Source of the DNA: Auanema rhodensis | Lineage: Eukaryota > Nematoda > Chromadorea > Rhabditida > Rhabditidae | Assembly: GCA_964057225.1 (NCBI GenBank) | Contig: OZ059900.1 | Span: forward strand, 15,701,638-15,765,637 | DNA length: 64,000 bases | Reading direction: 5' to 3' | Shown: piece after piece, positions 37,891 through 52,593 of the stretch | How the letters are laid out: every line of letters begins with the position of its first letter | Position numbering within the stretch: position 1 is the first letter of the stretch | Notes under the pieces: model-generated | What the model saw: only the letters and a program-made list of their open reading frames with translations | Told to the model about the DNA's origin: nothing | Database searches by the model: none | Made by a program: the position numbers and the translations under genes

Positions 37891-40623
37891 GGGTTAGAAA
37901 ATTAAGGAAATTAGCATATTCTGAGGGCACGCCCCTTATGGCTAATATTGATTAAATCGATTTTTGTTCATATGAGTCGTCAAATGCAACGAATTTCAGC
38001 GTGTTACATACTAAAATGAAGCATTTTACATGCTGAACACTAGAAAAATACAAAAACACAGTATTTCCCATGAGAAATATTTTATTATGCTGGAAAACCA
38101 GTTTTTGGAAATTTCGCTGTAAACAAGGTTTTGACTTACGATTTCATGTGTTCAAACTCATGCAATGTCAATGAAACCTAGCTCAAAATTGTTCCTACAA
38201 CGTCTAGTTCCACTTTCACGACAAAAAAACAGGGGTTAGAAAATTAAGGAAATTAGCATATTCTGAGGGCACGCCCCTTATGGCTAATATTGATTAAATC
38301 GATTTTTGTTCATATGAGTCGTCAAATGCAACGAATTTCAGCGTGTTACATACTTAAATGAAACATTTTACATGCTGAACACTAGAAAAATACAAAAACA
38401 CAGTATTTCCCATGAGAAATATTTTATTATGCTGGAAAACCAGTTTTTGGAAATTTCGCTGTAAACAAGGTTTTGACTTACGATTTCATGTGTTCAAACT
38501 CATGCAATGTCAATGAAACCTAGCTCAAAATTGTTCCTACAACGTCTAATTCCACTTTCACGACAAAAAAACCGGGGTTAGAAAATTAAGGAAATTAGCA
38601 TATTCTGAGGGCACGCCCCTTATGGCTAATATTGATTAAATCGATTTTTGTTCATATGAGTCGTCAAATGCAACGAATTTCAGCGTGTTACATACTAAAA
38701 TGAAGCATTTCACATGCTGAACACTAGAAAAATACAAAAACACAGTATTTCCCATGAGAAATATTTTATTATGCTGGAAAACCAGTTTTTGGAAATTTCG
38801 CTGTAAACAAGGTTTTGACTTACGATTTCATGTGTTCAAACTCATGCAATGTCAATGAAACCTAGCTCAAAATTGTTCCTACAACGTCTAGTTCCACTTT
38901 CACGACAAAAAAACAGGGGTTAGAAAATTAAGGAAATTAGCATATTCTGAGGGCACGCCCCTTATGGCTAATATTGATTAAATCGATTTTTGTTCATATG
39001 AGTCGTCAAATGCAACGAATTTCATCGTGTTACATACTAAAATGAAGCATTTTACATGCTGAACACTAGAAAAATACAAAAACACAGTATTTCTCATGAG
39101 AAATATTTTATTATGCTGGAAAACCAGTTTTTGGAAATTTCGCTGTAAACAAGGTTTTGACTTACGATTTCATGTGTTCAAACTCATGCAATGTCAATGA
39201 AACCTAGCTCAAAATTGTTTGTACAACGTCTAGTTCCACTTTCACGACAAAAAAACAGGGGTTAGAAAATTAAGGAAATTAGCATATTCTGAGGGCACGC
39301 CCCTTATGGCTAATATTGATTAAATCGATTTTTGTTCATATGAGTAGTCAAATGCAACGAATTTCAGCGTGTTACATACTAAAATGAAGCATTTTACATG
39401 CTGAACACTAGAAAAATACAAAAACACAGTATTTCTCATGAGAAATATTTTATTATGCTGGAAAACCAGTTTTTGGAAATTTCGCTGTAAACAAGGTTTT
39501 GACTTACGATTTCATGTGTTCAAACTCATGCAATGTCAATGAAACCTAGCTCAAAATTGTTTGTACAACGTCTAGTTCCACTTTCACGACAAAAAAACAG
39601 GGGTTAGAAAATTAAGGAAATTAGCATATTCTGAGGGCACGCCCCTTATGGCTAATATTGATTAAATCGATTTTTGTTCATATGAGTAGTCAAATGCAAC
39701 GAATTTCAGCGTGTTACATACTAAAATGAAGCATTTTACATGCTGAACACTAGAAAAATACAAAAACACAGTATTTCTCATGAGAAATATTTTATTATGC
39801 TGGAAAACCAGTTTTTGGAAATTTCGCTGTAAACAAGGTTTTGACTTACGATTTCATGTGTTCAAACTCATGCAATGTCAATGAAACCTAGCTCAAAATT
39901 GTTTGTACAACGTCTAGTTCCACTTTCACGACAAAAAAACAGGGGTTAGAAAATTAAGGAAATTAGCATATTCTGAGGGCACGCCCCTTATGGCTAATAT
40001 TGATTAAATCGATTTTTGTTCATATGAGTAGTCAAATGCAACGAATTTCAGCGTGTTACATACTAAAATGAAGCATTTTACATGCTGAACACTAGAAAAA
40101 TACAAAAACACAGTATTTCCCATGAGAAATATTTTATTATGCTGGAAAACCAGTTTTTGGAAATTTCGCTGTAAACAAGGTTTTGACTTACGATTTCATG
40201 TGTTCAAACTCATGCAATGTCAATGAAACCTAGCTCAAAATTGTTCCTACAACGTCTAATTCCACTTTCACGACAAAAAAACCGGGGTTAGAAAATTAAG
40301 GAAATTAGCATATTCTGAGGGCACGCCCCTTATGGCTAATATTGATTAAATCGATTTTTGTTCATATGAGTCGTCAAATGCAATGAATTTCAGCGTGTTA
40401 CATACTAAAATGAAGCATTTCACATGCTGAACACTAGAAAAATACAAAAACACAGTATTTCCCATGAGAAATATTTTATTATGCTGGAAAACCAGTTTTT
40501 GGAAATTTCGCTGTAAACAAGGTTTTGACTTACGATTTCATGTGTTCAAACTCATGCAATGTCAATGAAACCTAGCTCAAAATTGTTCCTACAACGTCTA
40601 GTTCCACTTTCACGACAAAAAAA

Positions 40624-41649
40624 CAGGGGTTAGAAAATTAAGGAAATTAGCATATTCTGAGGGCACGCCCCTTATGGCTAATATTGATTAAATCGATTTT
40701 TGTTCATATGAGTCGTCAAATGCAACGAATTTCAGCGTGTTACATACTAAAATGAAGCATTTTACATGCTGAACACTAGAAAAATACAAAAACACAGTAT
40801 TTCCCATGAGAAATATTTTATTATGCTGGAAAACCAGTTTTTGGAAATTTCGCTGTAAACAAGGTTTTGACTTACGATTTCATGTGTTCAAACTCATGCA
40901 ATGTCAATGAAACCTAGCTCAAAATTGTTCCTACAACGTCTAGTTCCACTTTCACGACAAAAAAACAGGGGTTAGAAAATTAATGAAATTAGCATATTCT
41001 GAGGGCACGCCCCTTATGGCTAATATTGATTAAATCGATTTTTGTTCATATGAGTCGTCAAATGCAACGAATTTCATCGTGTTACATACTAAAATGAAGC
41101 ATTTTACATGCTGAACACTAGAAAAATACAAAAACACAGTATTTCTCATGAGAAATATTTTATTATGCTGGAAAACCAGTTTTTGGAAATTTCGCTGTAA
41201 ACAAGGTTTTGACTTACGATTTCATGTGTTCAAACTCATGCAATGTCAATGAAACCTAGCTCAAAATTGTTCCTACAACGTCTAGTTCCACTTTCACGAC
41301 AAAAAAACAGGGGTTAGAAAATTAAGGAAATTAGCATATTCTGAGGGCACGCCCCTTATGGCTAATATTGATTAAATCGATTTTTGTTCATATGAGTCGT
41401 CAAATGCAACGAATTTCAGCGTGTTACATACTAAAATGAAGCATTTTACATGCTGAACACTAGAAAAATACAAAAACACAGTATTTCCCATGAGAAATAT
41501 TTTATTATGCTGGAAAACCAGTTTTTGGAAATTTCGCTGTAAACAAGGTTTTGACTTACGATTTCATGTGTTCAAACTCATGCAATGTCAATGAAACCTA
41601 GCTCAAAATTGTTCCTACAACGTCTAATTCCACTTTCACGACAAAAAAA
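40624..41649 (-). repeat. Three-monomer block repeated at 44386
   Basis: A plain unit, an AATTAATG/TTTCATCG/TTTCTC unit ending in TGTTCCTAC, and a plain unit ending TCTAATTCC. The same series is at 44386-45411, 3,762 bp (11 monomers) downstream, and both lead towards a Y-Z-U-V cassette. The first copy has one extra TGAGTAGTC unit before its Y. Confidence 0.65.
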
Positions 41650-41991
41650 CCGGGGTTAGAAAATTAAGGAAATTAGCATATTCTGAGGGCACGCCCCTTA
41701 TGGCTAATATTGATTAAATCGATTTTTGTTCATATGAGTAGTCAAATGCAACGAATTTCAGCGTGTTACATACTAAAATGAAGCATTTTACATGCTGAAC
41801 ACTAGAAAAATACAAAAACACAGTATTTCCCATGAGAAATATTTTATTATGCTGGAAAACCAGTTTTTGGAAATTTCGCTGTAAACAAGGTTTTGACTTA
41901 CGATTTCATGTGTTCAAACTCATGCAATGTCAATGAAACCTAGCTCAAAATTGTTCCTACAACGTCTAATTCCACTTTCACGACAAAAAAA

Positions 41992-43359
41992 CCGGGGTTA
42001 GAAAATTAAGGAAATTAGCATATTCTGAGGGCACGCCCCTTATGGCTAATATTGATTAAATCGATTTTTGTTCATATGAGTCGTCAAATGCAACGAATTT
42101 CAGCGTGTTACATACTAAAATGAAGCATTTTACATGCTGAACACTATAAAAATACAAAAACACAGTATTTCCCATGAGAAATATTTTATTATGCTGGAAA
42201 ACCAGTTTTTGGAAATTTCGCTGTAAACAAGGTTTTGACTTACGATTTCATGCGTTCAAACTCATGCAATGTCAATGAAACCTAGCTCAAAATTGTTCCT
42301 ACAACGTCTAATTCCACTTTCACGACAAAAAAACAGGGGTTAGAAAATTAAGGAAATTAGCATATTCTGAGGGCACGCCCCTTATGGCTAATATTGATTA
42401 AATCGATTTTTGTTCATATGAGTCGTCAAATGCAACGAATTTCAGCGTGTTACATACTAAAATGAAGCATTTTACATGCTGAACACTAGAAAAATACAAA
42501 AACACAGTATTTCCCATGAGAAATATTTTATTATGCTGGAAAACCAGTTTTTGGAAATTTCGCTGTAAACAAGGTTTTGACTTACGATTTCATGTGTTCA
42601 AACTCATGCAATGTCAATGAAACCTAGCTCAAAATTGTTCCTACAACGTCTAGTTCCACTTTCACGACAAAAAAACAGGGGTTAGAAAATTAAGGAAATT
42701 AGCATATTCTGAGGGCACGCCCCTTATGGCTAATATTGATTAAATCGATTTTTGTTCATATGAGTCGTCAAATGCAACGAATTTCAGCGTGTTACATACT
42801 TAAATGAAACATTTTACATGCTGAACACTAGAAAAATACAAAAACACAGTATTTCCCATGAGAAATATTTTATTATGCTGGAAAACCAGTTTTTGGAAAT
42901 TTCGCTGTAAACAAGGTTTTGACTTACGATTTCATGTGTTCAAACTCATGCAATGTCAATGAAACCTAGCTCAAAATTGTTCCTACAACGTCTAATTCCA
43001 CTTTCACGACAAAAAAACCGGGGTTAGAAAATTAAGGAAATTAGCATATTCTGAGGGCACGCCCCTTATGGCTAATATTGATTAAATCGATTTTTGTTCA
43101 TATGAGTCGTCAAATGCAACGAATTTCAGCGTGTTACATACTAAAATGAAGCATTTCACATGCTGAACACTAGAAAAATACAAAAACACAGTATTTCCCA
43201 TGAGAAATATTTTATTATGCTGGAAAACCAGTTTTTGGAAATTTCGCTGTAAACAAGGTTTTGACTTACGATTTCATGTGTTCAAACTCATGCAATGTCA
43301 ATGAAACCTAGCTCAAAATTGTTCCTACAACGTCTAGTTCCACTTTCACGACAAAAAAA
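41992..43359 (-). repeat. Cassette Y-Z-U-V, copy 1
   Basis: Y (CCGGGG, CTATAAAAA, CATGCGTTC), Z (plain), U (TACTTAAATGAAAC) and V (CCGGGG, CATTTCAC). The same order occurs at 45412 (3,420 bp away) and at 54988; a partial version with TGAAACATTTT but no TTAAATG is at 58066. Confidence 0.8.
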
Positions 43360-45411
43360 CAGGGGTTAGAAAATTAAGGAAATTAGCATATTCTGAGGGC
43401 ACGCCCCTTATGGCTAATATTGATTAAATCGATTTTTGTTCATATGAGTCGTCAAATGCAACGAATTTCATCGTGTTACATACTAAAATGAAGCATTTTA
43501 CATGCTGAACACTAGAAAAATACAAAAACACAGTATTTCTCATGAGAAATATTTTATTATGCTGGAAAACCAGTTTTTGGAAATTTCGCTGTAAACAAGG
43601 TTTTGACTTACGATTTCATGTGTTCAAACTCATGCAATGTCAATGAAACCTAGCTCAAAATTGTTTGTACAACGTCTAGTTCCACTTTCACGACAAAAAA
43701 ACAGGGGTTAGAAAATTAAGGAAATTAGCATATTCTGAGGGCACGCCCCTTATGGCTAATATTGATTAAATCGATTTTTGTTCATATGAGTAGTCAAATG
43801 CAACGAATTTCAGCGTGTTACATACTAAAATGAAGCATTTTACATGCTGAACACTAGAAAAATACAAAAACACAGTATTTCCCATGAGAAATATTTTATT
43901 ATGCTGGAAAACCAGTTTTTGGAAATTTCGCTGTAAACAAGGTTTTGACTTACGATTTCATGTGTTCAAACTCATGCAATGTCAATGAAACCTAGCTCAA
44001 AATTGTTCCTACAACGTCTAATTCCACTTTCACGACAAAAAAACCGGGGTTAGAAAATTAAGGAAATTAGCATATTCTGAGGGCACGCCCCTTATGGCTA
44101 ATATTGATTAAATCGATTTTTGTTCATATGAGTCGTCAAATGCAACGAATTTCAGCGTGTTACATACTAAAATGAAGCATTTCACATGCTGAACACTAGA
44201 AAAATACAAAAACACAGTATTTCCCATGAGAAATATTTTATTATGCTGGAAAACCAGTTTTTGGAAATTTCGCTGTAAACAAGGTTTTGACTTACGATTT
44301 CATGTGTTCAAACTCATGCAATGTCAATGAAACCTAGCTCAAAATTGTTCCTACAACGTCTAGTTCCACTTTCACGACAAAAAAACAGGGGTTAGAAAAT
44401 TAAGGAAATTAGCATATTCTGAGGGCACGCCCCTTATGGCTAATATTGATTAAATCGATTTTTGTTCATATGAGTCGTCAAATGCAACGAATTTCAGCGT
44501 GTTACATACTAAAATGAAGCATTTTACATGCTGAACACTAGAAAAATACAAAAACACAGTATTTCCCATGAGAAATATTTTATTATGCTGGAAAACCAGT
44601 TTTTGGAAATTTCGCTGTAAACAAGGTTTTGACTTACGATTTCATGTGTTCAAACTCATGCAATGTCAATGAAACCTAGCTCAAAATTGTTCCTACAACG
44701 TCTAGTTCCACTTTCACGACAAAAAAACAGGGGTTAGAAAATTAATGAAATTAGCATATTCTGAGGGCACGCCCCTTATGGCTAATATTGATTAAATCGA
44801 TTTTTGTTCATATGAGTCGTCAAATGCAACGAATTTCATCGTGTTACATACTAAAATGAAGCATTTTACATGCTGAACACTAGAAAAATACAAAAACACA
44901 GTATTTCTCATGAGAAATATTTTATTATGCTGGAAAACCAGTTTTTGGAAATTTCGCTGTAAACAAGGTTTTGACTTACGATTTCATGTGTTCAAACTCA
45001 TGCAATGTCAATGAAACCTAGCTCAAAATTGTTCCTACAACGTCTAGTTCCACTTTCACGACAAAAAAACAGGGGTTAGAAAATTAAGGAAATTAGCATA
45101 TTCTGAGGGCACGCCCCTTATGGCTAATATTGATTAAATCGATTTTTGTTCATATGAGTCGTCAAATGCAACGAATTTCAGCGTGTTACATACTAAAATG
45201 AAGCATTTTACATGCTGAACACTAGAAAAATACAAAAACACAGTATTTCCCATGAGAAATATTTTATTATGCTGGAAAACCAGTTTTTGGAAATTTCGCT
45301 GTAAACAAGGTTTTGACTTACGATTTCATGTGTTCAAACTCATGCAATGTCAATGAAACCTAGCTCAAAATTGTTCCTACAACGTCTAATTCCACTTTCA
45401 CGACAAAAAAA

Positions 45412-47805
45412 CCGGGGTTAGAAAATTAAGGAAATTAGCATATTCTGAGGGCACGCCCCTTATGGCTAATATTGATTAAATCGATTTTTGTTCATATGAG
45501 TCGTCAAATGCAACGAATTTCAGCGTGTTACATACTAAAATGAAGCATTTTACATGCTGAACACTATAAAAATACAAAAACACAGTATTTCCCATGAGAA
45601 ATATTTTATTATGCTGGAAAACCAGTTTTTGGAAATTTCGCTGTAAACAAGGTTTTGACTTACGATTTCATGCGTTCAAACTCATGCAATGTCAATGAAA
45701 CCTAGCTCAAAATTGTTCCTACAACGTCTAATTCCACTTTCACGACAAAAAAACAGGGGTTAGAAAATTAAGGAAATTAGCATATTCTGAGGGCACGCCC
45801 CTTATGGCTAATATTGATTAAATCGATTTTTGTTCATATGAGTCGTCAAATGCAACGAATTTCAGCGTGTTACATACTAAAATGAAGCATTTTACATGCT
45901 GAACACTAGAAAAATACAAAAACACAGTATTTCCCATGAGAAATATTTTATTATGCTGGAAAACCAGTTTTTGGAAATTTCGCTGTAAACAAGGTTTTGA
46001 CTTACGATTTCATGTGTTCAAACTCATGCAATGTCAATGAAACCTAGCTCAAAATTGTTCCTACAACGTCTAGTTCCACTTTCACGACAAAAAAACAGGG
46101 GTTAGAAAATTAAGGAAATTAGCATATTCTGAGGGCACGCCCCTTATGGCTAATATTGATTAAATCGATTTTTGTTCATATGAGTCGTCAAATGCAACGA
46201 ATTTCAGCGTGTTACATACTTAAATGAAACATTTTACATGCTGAACACTAGAAAAATGCAAAAACACAGTATTTCCCATGAGAAATATTTTATTATGCTG
46301 GAAAACCAGTTTTTGGAAATTTCGCTGTAAACAAGGTTTTGACTTACGATTTCATGTGTTCAAACTCATGCAATGTCAATGAAACCTAGCTCAAAATTGT
46401 TCCTACAACGTCTAATTCCACTTTCACGACAAAAAAACCGGGGTTAGAAAATTAAGGAAATTAGCATATTCTGAGGGCACGCCCCTTATGGCTAATATTG
46501 ATTAAATCGATTTTTGTTCATATGAGTCGTCAAATGCAACGAATTTCAGCGTGTTACATACTAAAATGAAGCATTTCACATGCTGAACACTAGAAAAATA
46601 CAAAAACACAGTATTTCCCATGAGAAATATTTTATTATGCTGGAAAACCAGTTTTTGGAAATTTCGCTGTAAACAAGGTTTTGACTTACGATTTCATGTG
46701 TTCAAACTCATGCAATGTCAATGAAACCTAGCTCAAAATTGTTCCTACAACGTCTAGTTCCACTTTCACGACAAAAAAACAGGGGTTAGAAAATTAAGGA
46801 AATTAGCATATTCTGAGGGCACGCCCCTTATGGCTAATATTGATTAAATCGATTTTTGTTCATATGAGTAGTCAAATGCAACGAATTTCAGCGTGTTACA
46901 TACTAAAATGAAGCATTTCACATGCTGAACACTAGAAAAATACAAAAACACAGTATTTCCCTTGAGAAATATTTTATTATGCTGGAAAACCAGTTTTTGG
47001 AAATTTCGCTGTAAACAAGGTTTTGACTTACGATTTCATGTGTTCAAACTCATGCAATGTCAATGAAACCTAGCTCAAAATTGTTCCTACAACGTCTAGT
47101 TCCACTTTCACGACAAAAAAACAGGGGTTAGAAAATTAAGGAAATTAGCATATTCTGAGGGCACGCCCCTTATGGCTAATATTGATTAAATCGATTTTTG
47201 TTCATATGAGTAGTCAAATGCAACGAATTTCATCGTGTTACATACTAAAATGAAGCATTTTACATGCTGAACACTGGAAAAATACAAAAACACAGTATTT
47301 CCCATGAGAAATATTTTATTATGCTGGAAAACCAGTTTTTGGAAATTTCGCTGTAAACAAGGTTTTGACTTACGATTTCATGTGTTCAAACTCATGCAAT
47401 GTCAATGAAACCTAGCTCAAAATTGTTCCTACAACGTCTAGTTCCACTTTCACGACAAAAAAACCGGGGTTAGAAAATTAAGGAAATTAGCATATTCTGA
47501 GGGCACGCCCCTTATGGCTAATATTGATTAAATCGATTTTTGTTCATATGAGTCGTCAAATGCAACGAATTTCAGCGTGTTACATACTAAAATGAAGCAT
47601 TTTACATGCTGAACACTAGAAAAAAACAAAAACACAGTATTTCTCATGAGAAATATTTTATTATGCTGGAAAACCAGTTTTTGGAAATTTCGCTGTAAAC
47701 AAGGTTTTGACTTACGATTTCATGTGTTCAAAGTCATGCAATGTCAATGAAACCTAGCTCAAAATTGTTTGTACAACGTCTAGTTCCACTTTCACGACAA
47801 AAAAA
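45412..47805 (-). repeat. Seven-monomer block, copy 1 (2,394 bp)
   Basis: Y-Z-U-V followed by three more units. U additionally has GAAAAATGCAAAA. The next units carry TTTCCCTTGAG with TGAGTAGTC; TGAGTAGTC with TTTCATCG; and GAAAAAAACAAAA with TTCAAAGTCATG. All these rare markers recur in the same order at 54988-57381, exactly 28 monomers (9,576 bp) away. Confidence 0.83.
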
Positions 47806-50541
47806 CAGGGGTTAGAAAATTAAGGAAATTAGCATATTCTGAGGGCACGCCCCTTATGGCTAATATTGATTAAATCGATTTTTGTTCATATGAGTAGTCA
47901 AATGCAACGAATTTCAGCGTGTTACATACTAAAATGAAGCATTTTACATGCTGAACACTAGAAAAATACAAAAACACAGTATTTCCCATGAGAAATATTT
48001 TATTATGCTGGAAAACCAGTTTTTGGAAATTTCGCTGTAAACAAGGTTTTGACTTACGATTTCATGTGTTCAAACTCATGCAATGTCAATGAAACCTAGC
48101 TCAAAATTGTTCCTACAACGTCTAGTTCCACTTTCACGACAAAAAAACAGGGGTTAGAAAATTAAGGAAATTAGCATATTCTGAGGGCACGCCCCTTATG
48201 GCTAATATTGATTAAATCGATTTTTGTTCATATGAGTAGTCAAATGCAACGAATTTCAGCGTGTTACATACTAAAATGAAGCATTTTACATGCTGAACAC
48301 TAGAAAAATACAAAAACACAGTATTTCCCATGAGAAATATTTTATTATGCTGGAAAACCAGTTTTTGGAAATTTCGCTGTAAACAAGGTTTTGACTTACG
48401 ATTTCATGTGTTCAAACTCATGCAATGTCAATGAAACCTAGCTCAAAATTGTTCCTACAACGTCTAATTCCACTTTCACGACAAAAAAACCGGGGTTAGA
48501 AAATTAAGGAAATTAGCATATTCTGAGGGCACGCCCCTTATGGCTAATATTGATTAAATCGATTTTTGTTCATATGAGTCGTCAAATGCAACGAATTTCA
48601 GCGTGTTACATACTAAAATGAAACATTTTACATGCTGAACACTAGAAAAATACAAAAACACAGTATTTCCCATGAGAAATATTTTATTATGCTGGAAAAC
48701 CAGTTTTTGGAAATTTCGCTGTAAACAAGGTTTTGACTTACGATTTCATGTGTTCAAACTCATGCAATGTCAATGAAACCTAGCTCAAAATTGTTCCTAC
48801 AACGTCTAGTTCCACTTTCACGACAAAAAAACAGGGGTTAGAAAATTAAGGAAATTAGCATATTCTGAGGGCACGCCCCTTATGGCTAATATTGATTAAA
48901 TCGATTTTTGTTCATATGAGTAGTCAAATGCAACGAATTTCAGCGTGTTACATACTAAAATGAAGCATTTCACATGCTGAACACTAGAAAAATACAAAAA
49001 CACAGTATTTCCCATGAGAAATATTTTATTATGCTGGAAAACCAGTTTTTGGAAATTTCGCTGTAAACAAGGTTTTGACTTACGATTTCATGTGTTCAAA
49101 CTCATGCAATGTCAATGAAACCTAGCTCAAAACTGTTCCTACAACGTCTAGTTCCACTTTCACGACAAAAAAACAGGGGTTAGAAAATTAAGGAAATTAG
49201 CATATTCTGAGGGCACGCCCCTTATGGCTAATATTGATTAAATCGATTTTTGTTCATATGAGTAGTCAAATGCAACGAATTTCAGCGTGTTACATACTAA
49301 AATGAAGCATTTTACATGCTGAACACTAGAAAAATACAAAAACACAGTATTTCCCATGAGAAATATTTTATTATGCTGGAAAACCAGTTTTTGGAAATTT
49401 CGCTGTAAACAAGGTTTTGACTTACGATTTCATGTGTTCAAACTCATGCAATGTCAATGAAACCTAGCTCAAAATTGTTCCTACAACGTCTAGTTCCACT
49501 TTCACGACAAAAAAACCGGGGTTAGAAAATTAAGGAAATTAGCATATTCTGAGGGCACGCCCCTTATGGCTAATATTGATTAAATCGATTTTTGTTCATA
49601 TGAGTCGTCAAATGCAACGAATTTCAGCGTGTTACATACTAAAATGAAGCATTTTACATGCTGAACACTAGAAAAATACAAAAACACAGTATTTCTCATG
49701 AGAAATATTTTATTATGCTGGAAAACCAGTTTTTGGAAATTTCGCTGTAAACAAGGTTTTGACTTACGATTTCATGTGTTCAAAGTCATGCAATGTCAAT
49801 GAAACCTAGCTCAAAATTGTTTGTACAACGTCTAGTTCCACTTTCACGACAAAAAAACAGGGGTTAGAAAATTAAGGAAATTAGCATATTCTGAGGGCAC
49901 GCCCCTTATGGCTAATATTGATTAAATCGATTTTTGTTCATATGAGTAGTCAAATGCAACGAATTTCAGCGTGTTACATACTAAAATGAAGCATTTTACA
50001 TGCTGAACACTAGAAAAATACAAAAACACAGTATTTCCCATGAGAAATATTTTATTATGCTGGAAAACCAGTTTTTGGAAATTTCGCTGTAAACAAGGTT
50101 TTGACTTACGATTTCATGTGTTCAAACTCATGCAATGTCAATGAAACCTAGCTCAAAATTGTTCCTACAACGTCTAATTCCACTTTCACGACAAAAAAAC
50201 CGGGGTTAGAAAATTAAGGAAATTAGCATATTCTGAGGGCACGCCCCTTATGGCTAATATTGATTAAATCGATTTTTGTTCATATGAGTCGTCAAATGCA
50301 ACGAATTTCAGCGTGTTACATACTAAAATGAAGCATTTCACATGCTGAACACTAGAAAAATACAAAAACACAGTATTTCCCATGAGAAATATTTTATTAT
50401 GCTGGAAAACCAGTTTTTGGAAATTTCGCTGTAAACAAGGTTTTGACTTACGATTTCATGTGTTCAAACTCATGAAATGTCAATGAAACCTAGCTCAAAA
50501 TTGTTTGTACAACGTCTAGTTCCACTTTCACGACAAAAAAA
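47806..50541 (-). repeat. Satellite stretch rich in TGAGTAGTC units
   Basis: Eight monomers, most with TGAGTAGTC. The TTCAAAGTCATG marker of the unit at 47464 returns in the unit at 49516, six monomers later. Private changes are AAACTGTTCC near 49131 and CATGAAATGTC near 50472. Confidence 0.7.
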
Positions 50542-52593
50542 CAGGGGTTAGAAAATTAAGGAAATTAGCATATTCTGAGGGCACGCCCCTTATGGCTAAT
50601 ATTGATTAAATCGATTTTTGTTCATATGAGTAGTCAAATGCAACGAATTTCAGCGTGTTACATACTAAAATGAAGCATTTCACATGCTGAACACTAGAAA
50701 AATACAAAAACACAGTATTTCCCATGAGAAATATTTTATTATGCTGGAAAACCAGTTTTTGGAAATTTCGCTGTAAACAAGGTTTTGACTTACGATTTCA
50801 TGTGTTCAAACTCATGCAATGTCAATGAAACCTAGCTCAAAATTGTTCCTACAACGTCTAATTCCACTTTCACGACAAAAAAACCGGGGTTAGAAAATTA
50901 AGGAAATTAGCATATTCTGAGGGCACGCCCCTTATGGCTAATATTGATTAAATCGATTTTTGTTCATATGAGTCGTCAAATGCAACGAATTTCAGCGTGT
51001 TACATACTAAAATGAAGCATTTCACATGCTGAACACTAGAAAAATACAAAAACACAGTATTTCCCATGAGAAATATTTTATTATGCTGGAAAACCAGTTT
51101 TTGGAAATTTCGCTGTAAACAAGGTTTTGACTTACGATTTCATGTGTTCAAACTCATGCAATGTCAATGAAACCTAGCTCAAAATTGTTCCTACAACGTC
51201 TAGTTCCACTTTCACGACAAAAAAACAGGGGTTAGAAAATTAAGGAAATTAGCATATTCTGAGGGCACGCCCCTTATGGCTAATATTGATTAAATCGATT
51301 TTTGTTCATATGAGTCGTCAAATGCAACGAATTTCAGCGTGTTACATACTAAAATGAAGCATTTTACATGCTGAACACTAGAAAAATACAAAAACACAGT
51401 ATTTCCCATGAGAAATATTTTATTATGCTGGAAAACCAGTTTTTGGAAATTTCGCTGTAAACAAGGTTTTGACTTACGATTTCATGTGTTCAAACTCATG
51501 CAATGTCAATGAAACCTAGCTCAAAATTGTTCCTACAACGTCTAGTTCCACTTTCACGACAAAAAAACAGGGGTTAGAAAATTAATGAAATTAGCATATT
51601 CTGAGGGCACGCCCCTTATGGCTAATATTGATTAAATCGATTTTTGTTCATATGAGTCGTCAAATGCAACGAATTTCATCGTGTTACATACTAAAACGAA
51701 GCATTTTACATGCTGAACACTAGAAAAATACAAAAACACAGTATTTCTCATGAGAAATATTTTATTATGCTGGAAAACCAGTTTTTGGAAATTTCGCTGT
51801 AAACAAGGTTTTGACTTACGATTTCATGTGTTCAAACTCATGCAATGTCAATGAAACCTAGCTCAAAATTGTTCATACAACGTCTGTTTCCACTTTCACG
51901 ACAAAAAAACAGGGGTTAGAAAATTAAGGAAATTAGCATATTCTGAGGGCACGCCCCTTATGGCTAATATTGATTAAATCGATTTTTGTTCATATGAGTC
52001 GTCAAATGCAACGAATTTCAGCGTGTTACATACTAAAATGAAGCATTTCACATGCTGAACACTAGAAAAATACAAAAACACAGTATTTCCCATGAGAAAT
52101 ATTTTATTATGCTGGAAAACCAGTTTTTGGAAATTTCGCTGTAAACAAGGTTTTGACTTATGATTTCATGTGTTCAAACTCATGCAATGTCAATGAAACC
52201 TAGCTCAAAATTGTTCCTACAACGTCTAGTTCCACTTTCACGACAAAAAAACAGGGGTTAGAAAATTAAGGAAATTAGCATATTCTGAGGGCACGCCCCT
52301 TATGGCTAATATTGATTAAATCGATTTTTGTTCATATGAGTCGTCAAATGCAACGAATTTCAGCGTGTTACATACTAAAATGAAGCATTTTACATGCTGA
52401 ACACTAGAAAAATACAAAAACACAGTATTTCTCATGAGAAATATTTTATTATGCTGGAAAACCAGTTTTTGGAAATTTCGCTGTAAACAAGGTTTTGACT
52501 TACGATTTCATGTGTTCAAACTCATGCAATGTCAATGAAACCTAGCTCAAAATTGTTTGTACAACGTCTAGTTCCACTTTCACGACAAAAAAA
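50542..52593 (-). repeat. Block repeated 33 monomers downstream, copy 1
   Basis: The most diagnostic part is a unit with TGTTCATACAACGTCTGTTTCC-type changes, followed by a unit with GACTTATGATTT. These rare changes are found together again near 63160 and 63444. The TTATGATTT sites are exactly 11,286 bp (33 x 342) apart. Neighbouring units agree in their common variants as well. Confidence 0.78.

Larger units (their letters stand above)
30364..41991 (-). repeat. Mixed monomer region without clean long-block order
   Basis: Thirty-four monomers at an exact 342-bp step. A local 684-bp dimer stands out at 34810-36177, where the AATTAATG/TTTCATCG/TCTGTTTCC unit alternates twice with a plain unit. 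Runs of TGAGTAGTC units with TTTCTC/TTTGTAC occur near 36532-40281. One Y unit is at 31732 and one recombinant CATGCG unit is at 37549. Private changes include TTTTTTTTCA near 34540 and GGGCTTGCC at 36900. I see no sequence other than the satellite. Confidence 0.7.

Noticed and set aside
41992-46779. True ten-monomer (3,420-bp) tandem higher-order repeat
   Set aside because: Only a four-monomer cassette matches at the 3,420-bp offset. Units on both sides disagree, and the upstream block matches at 3,762 bp instead.
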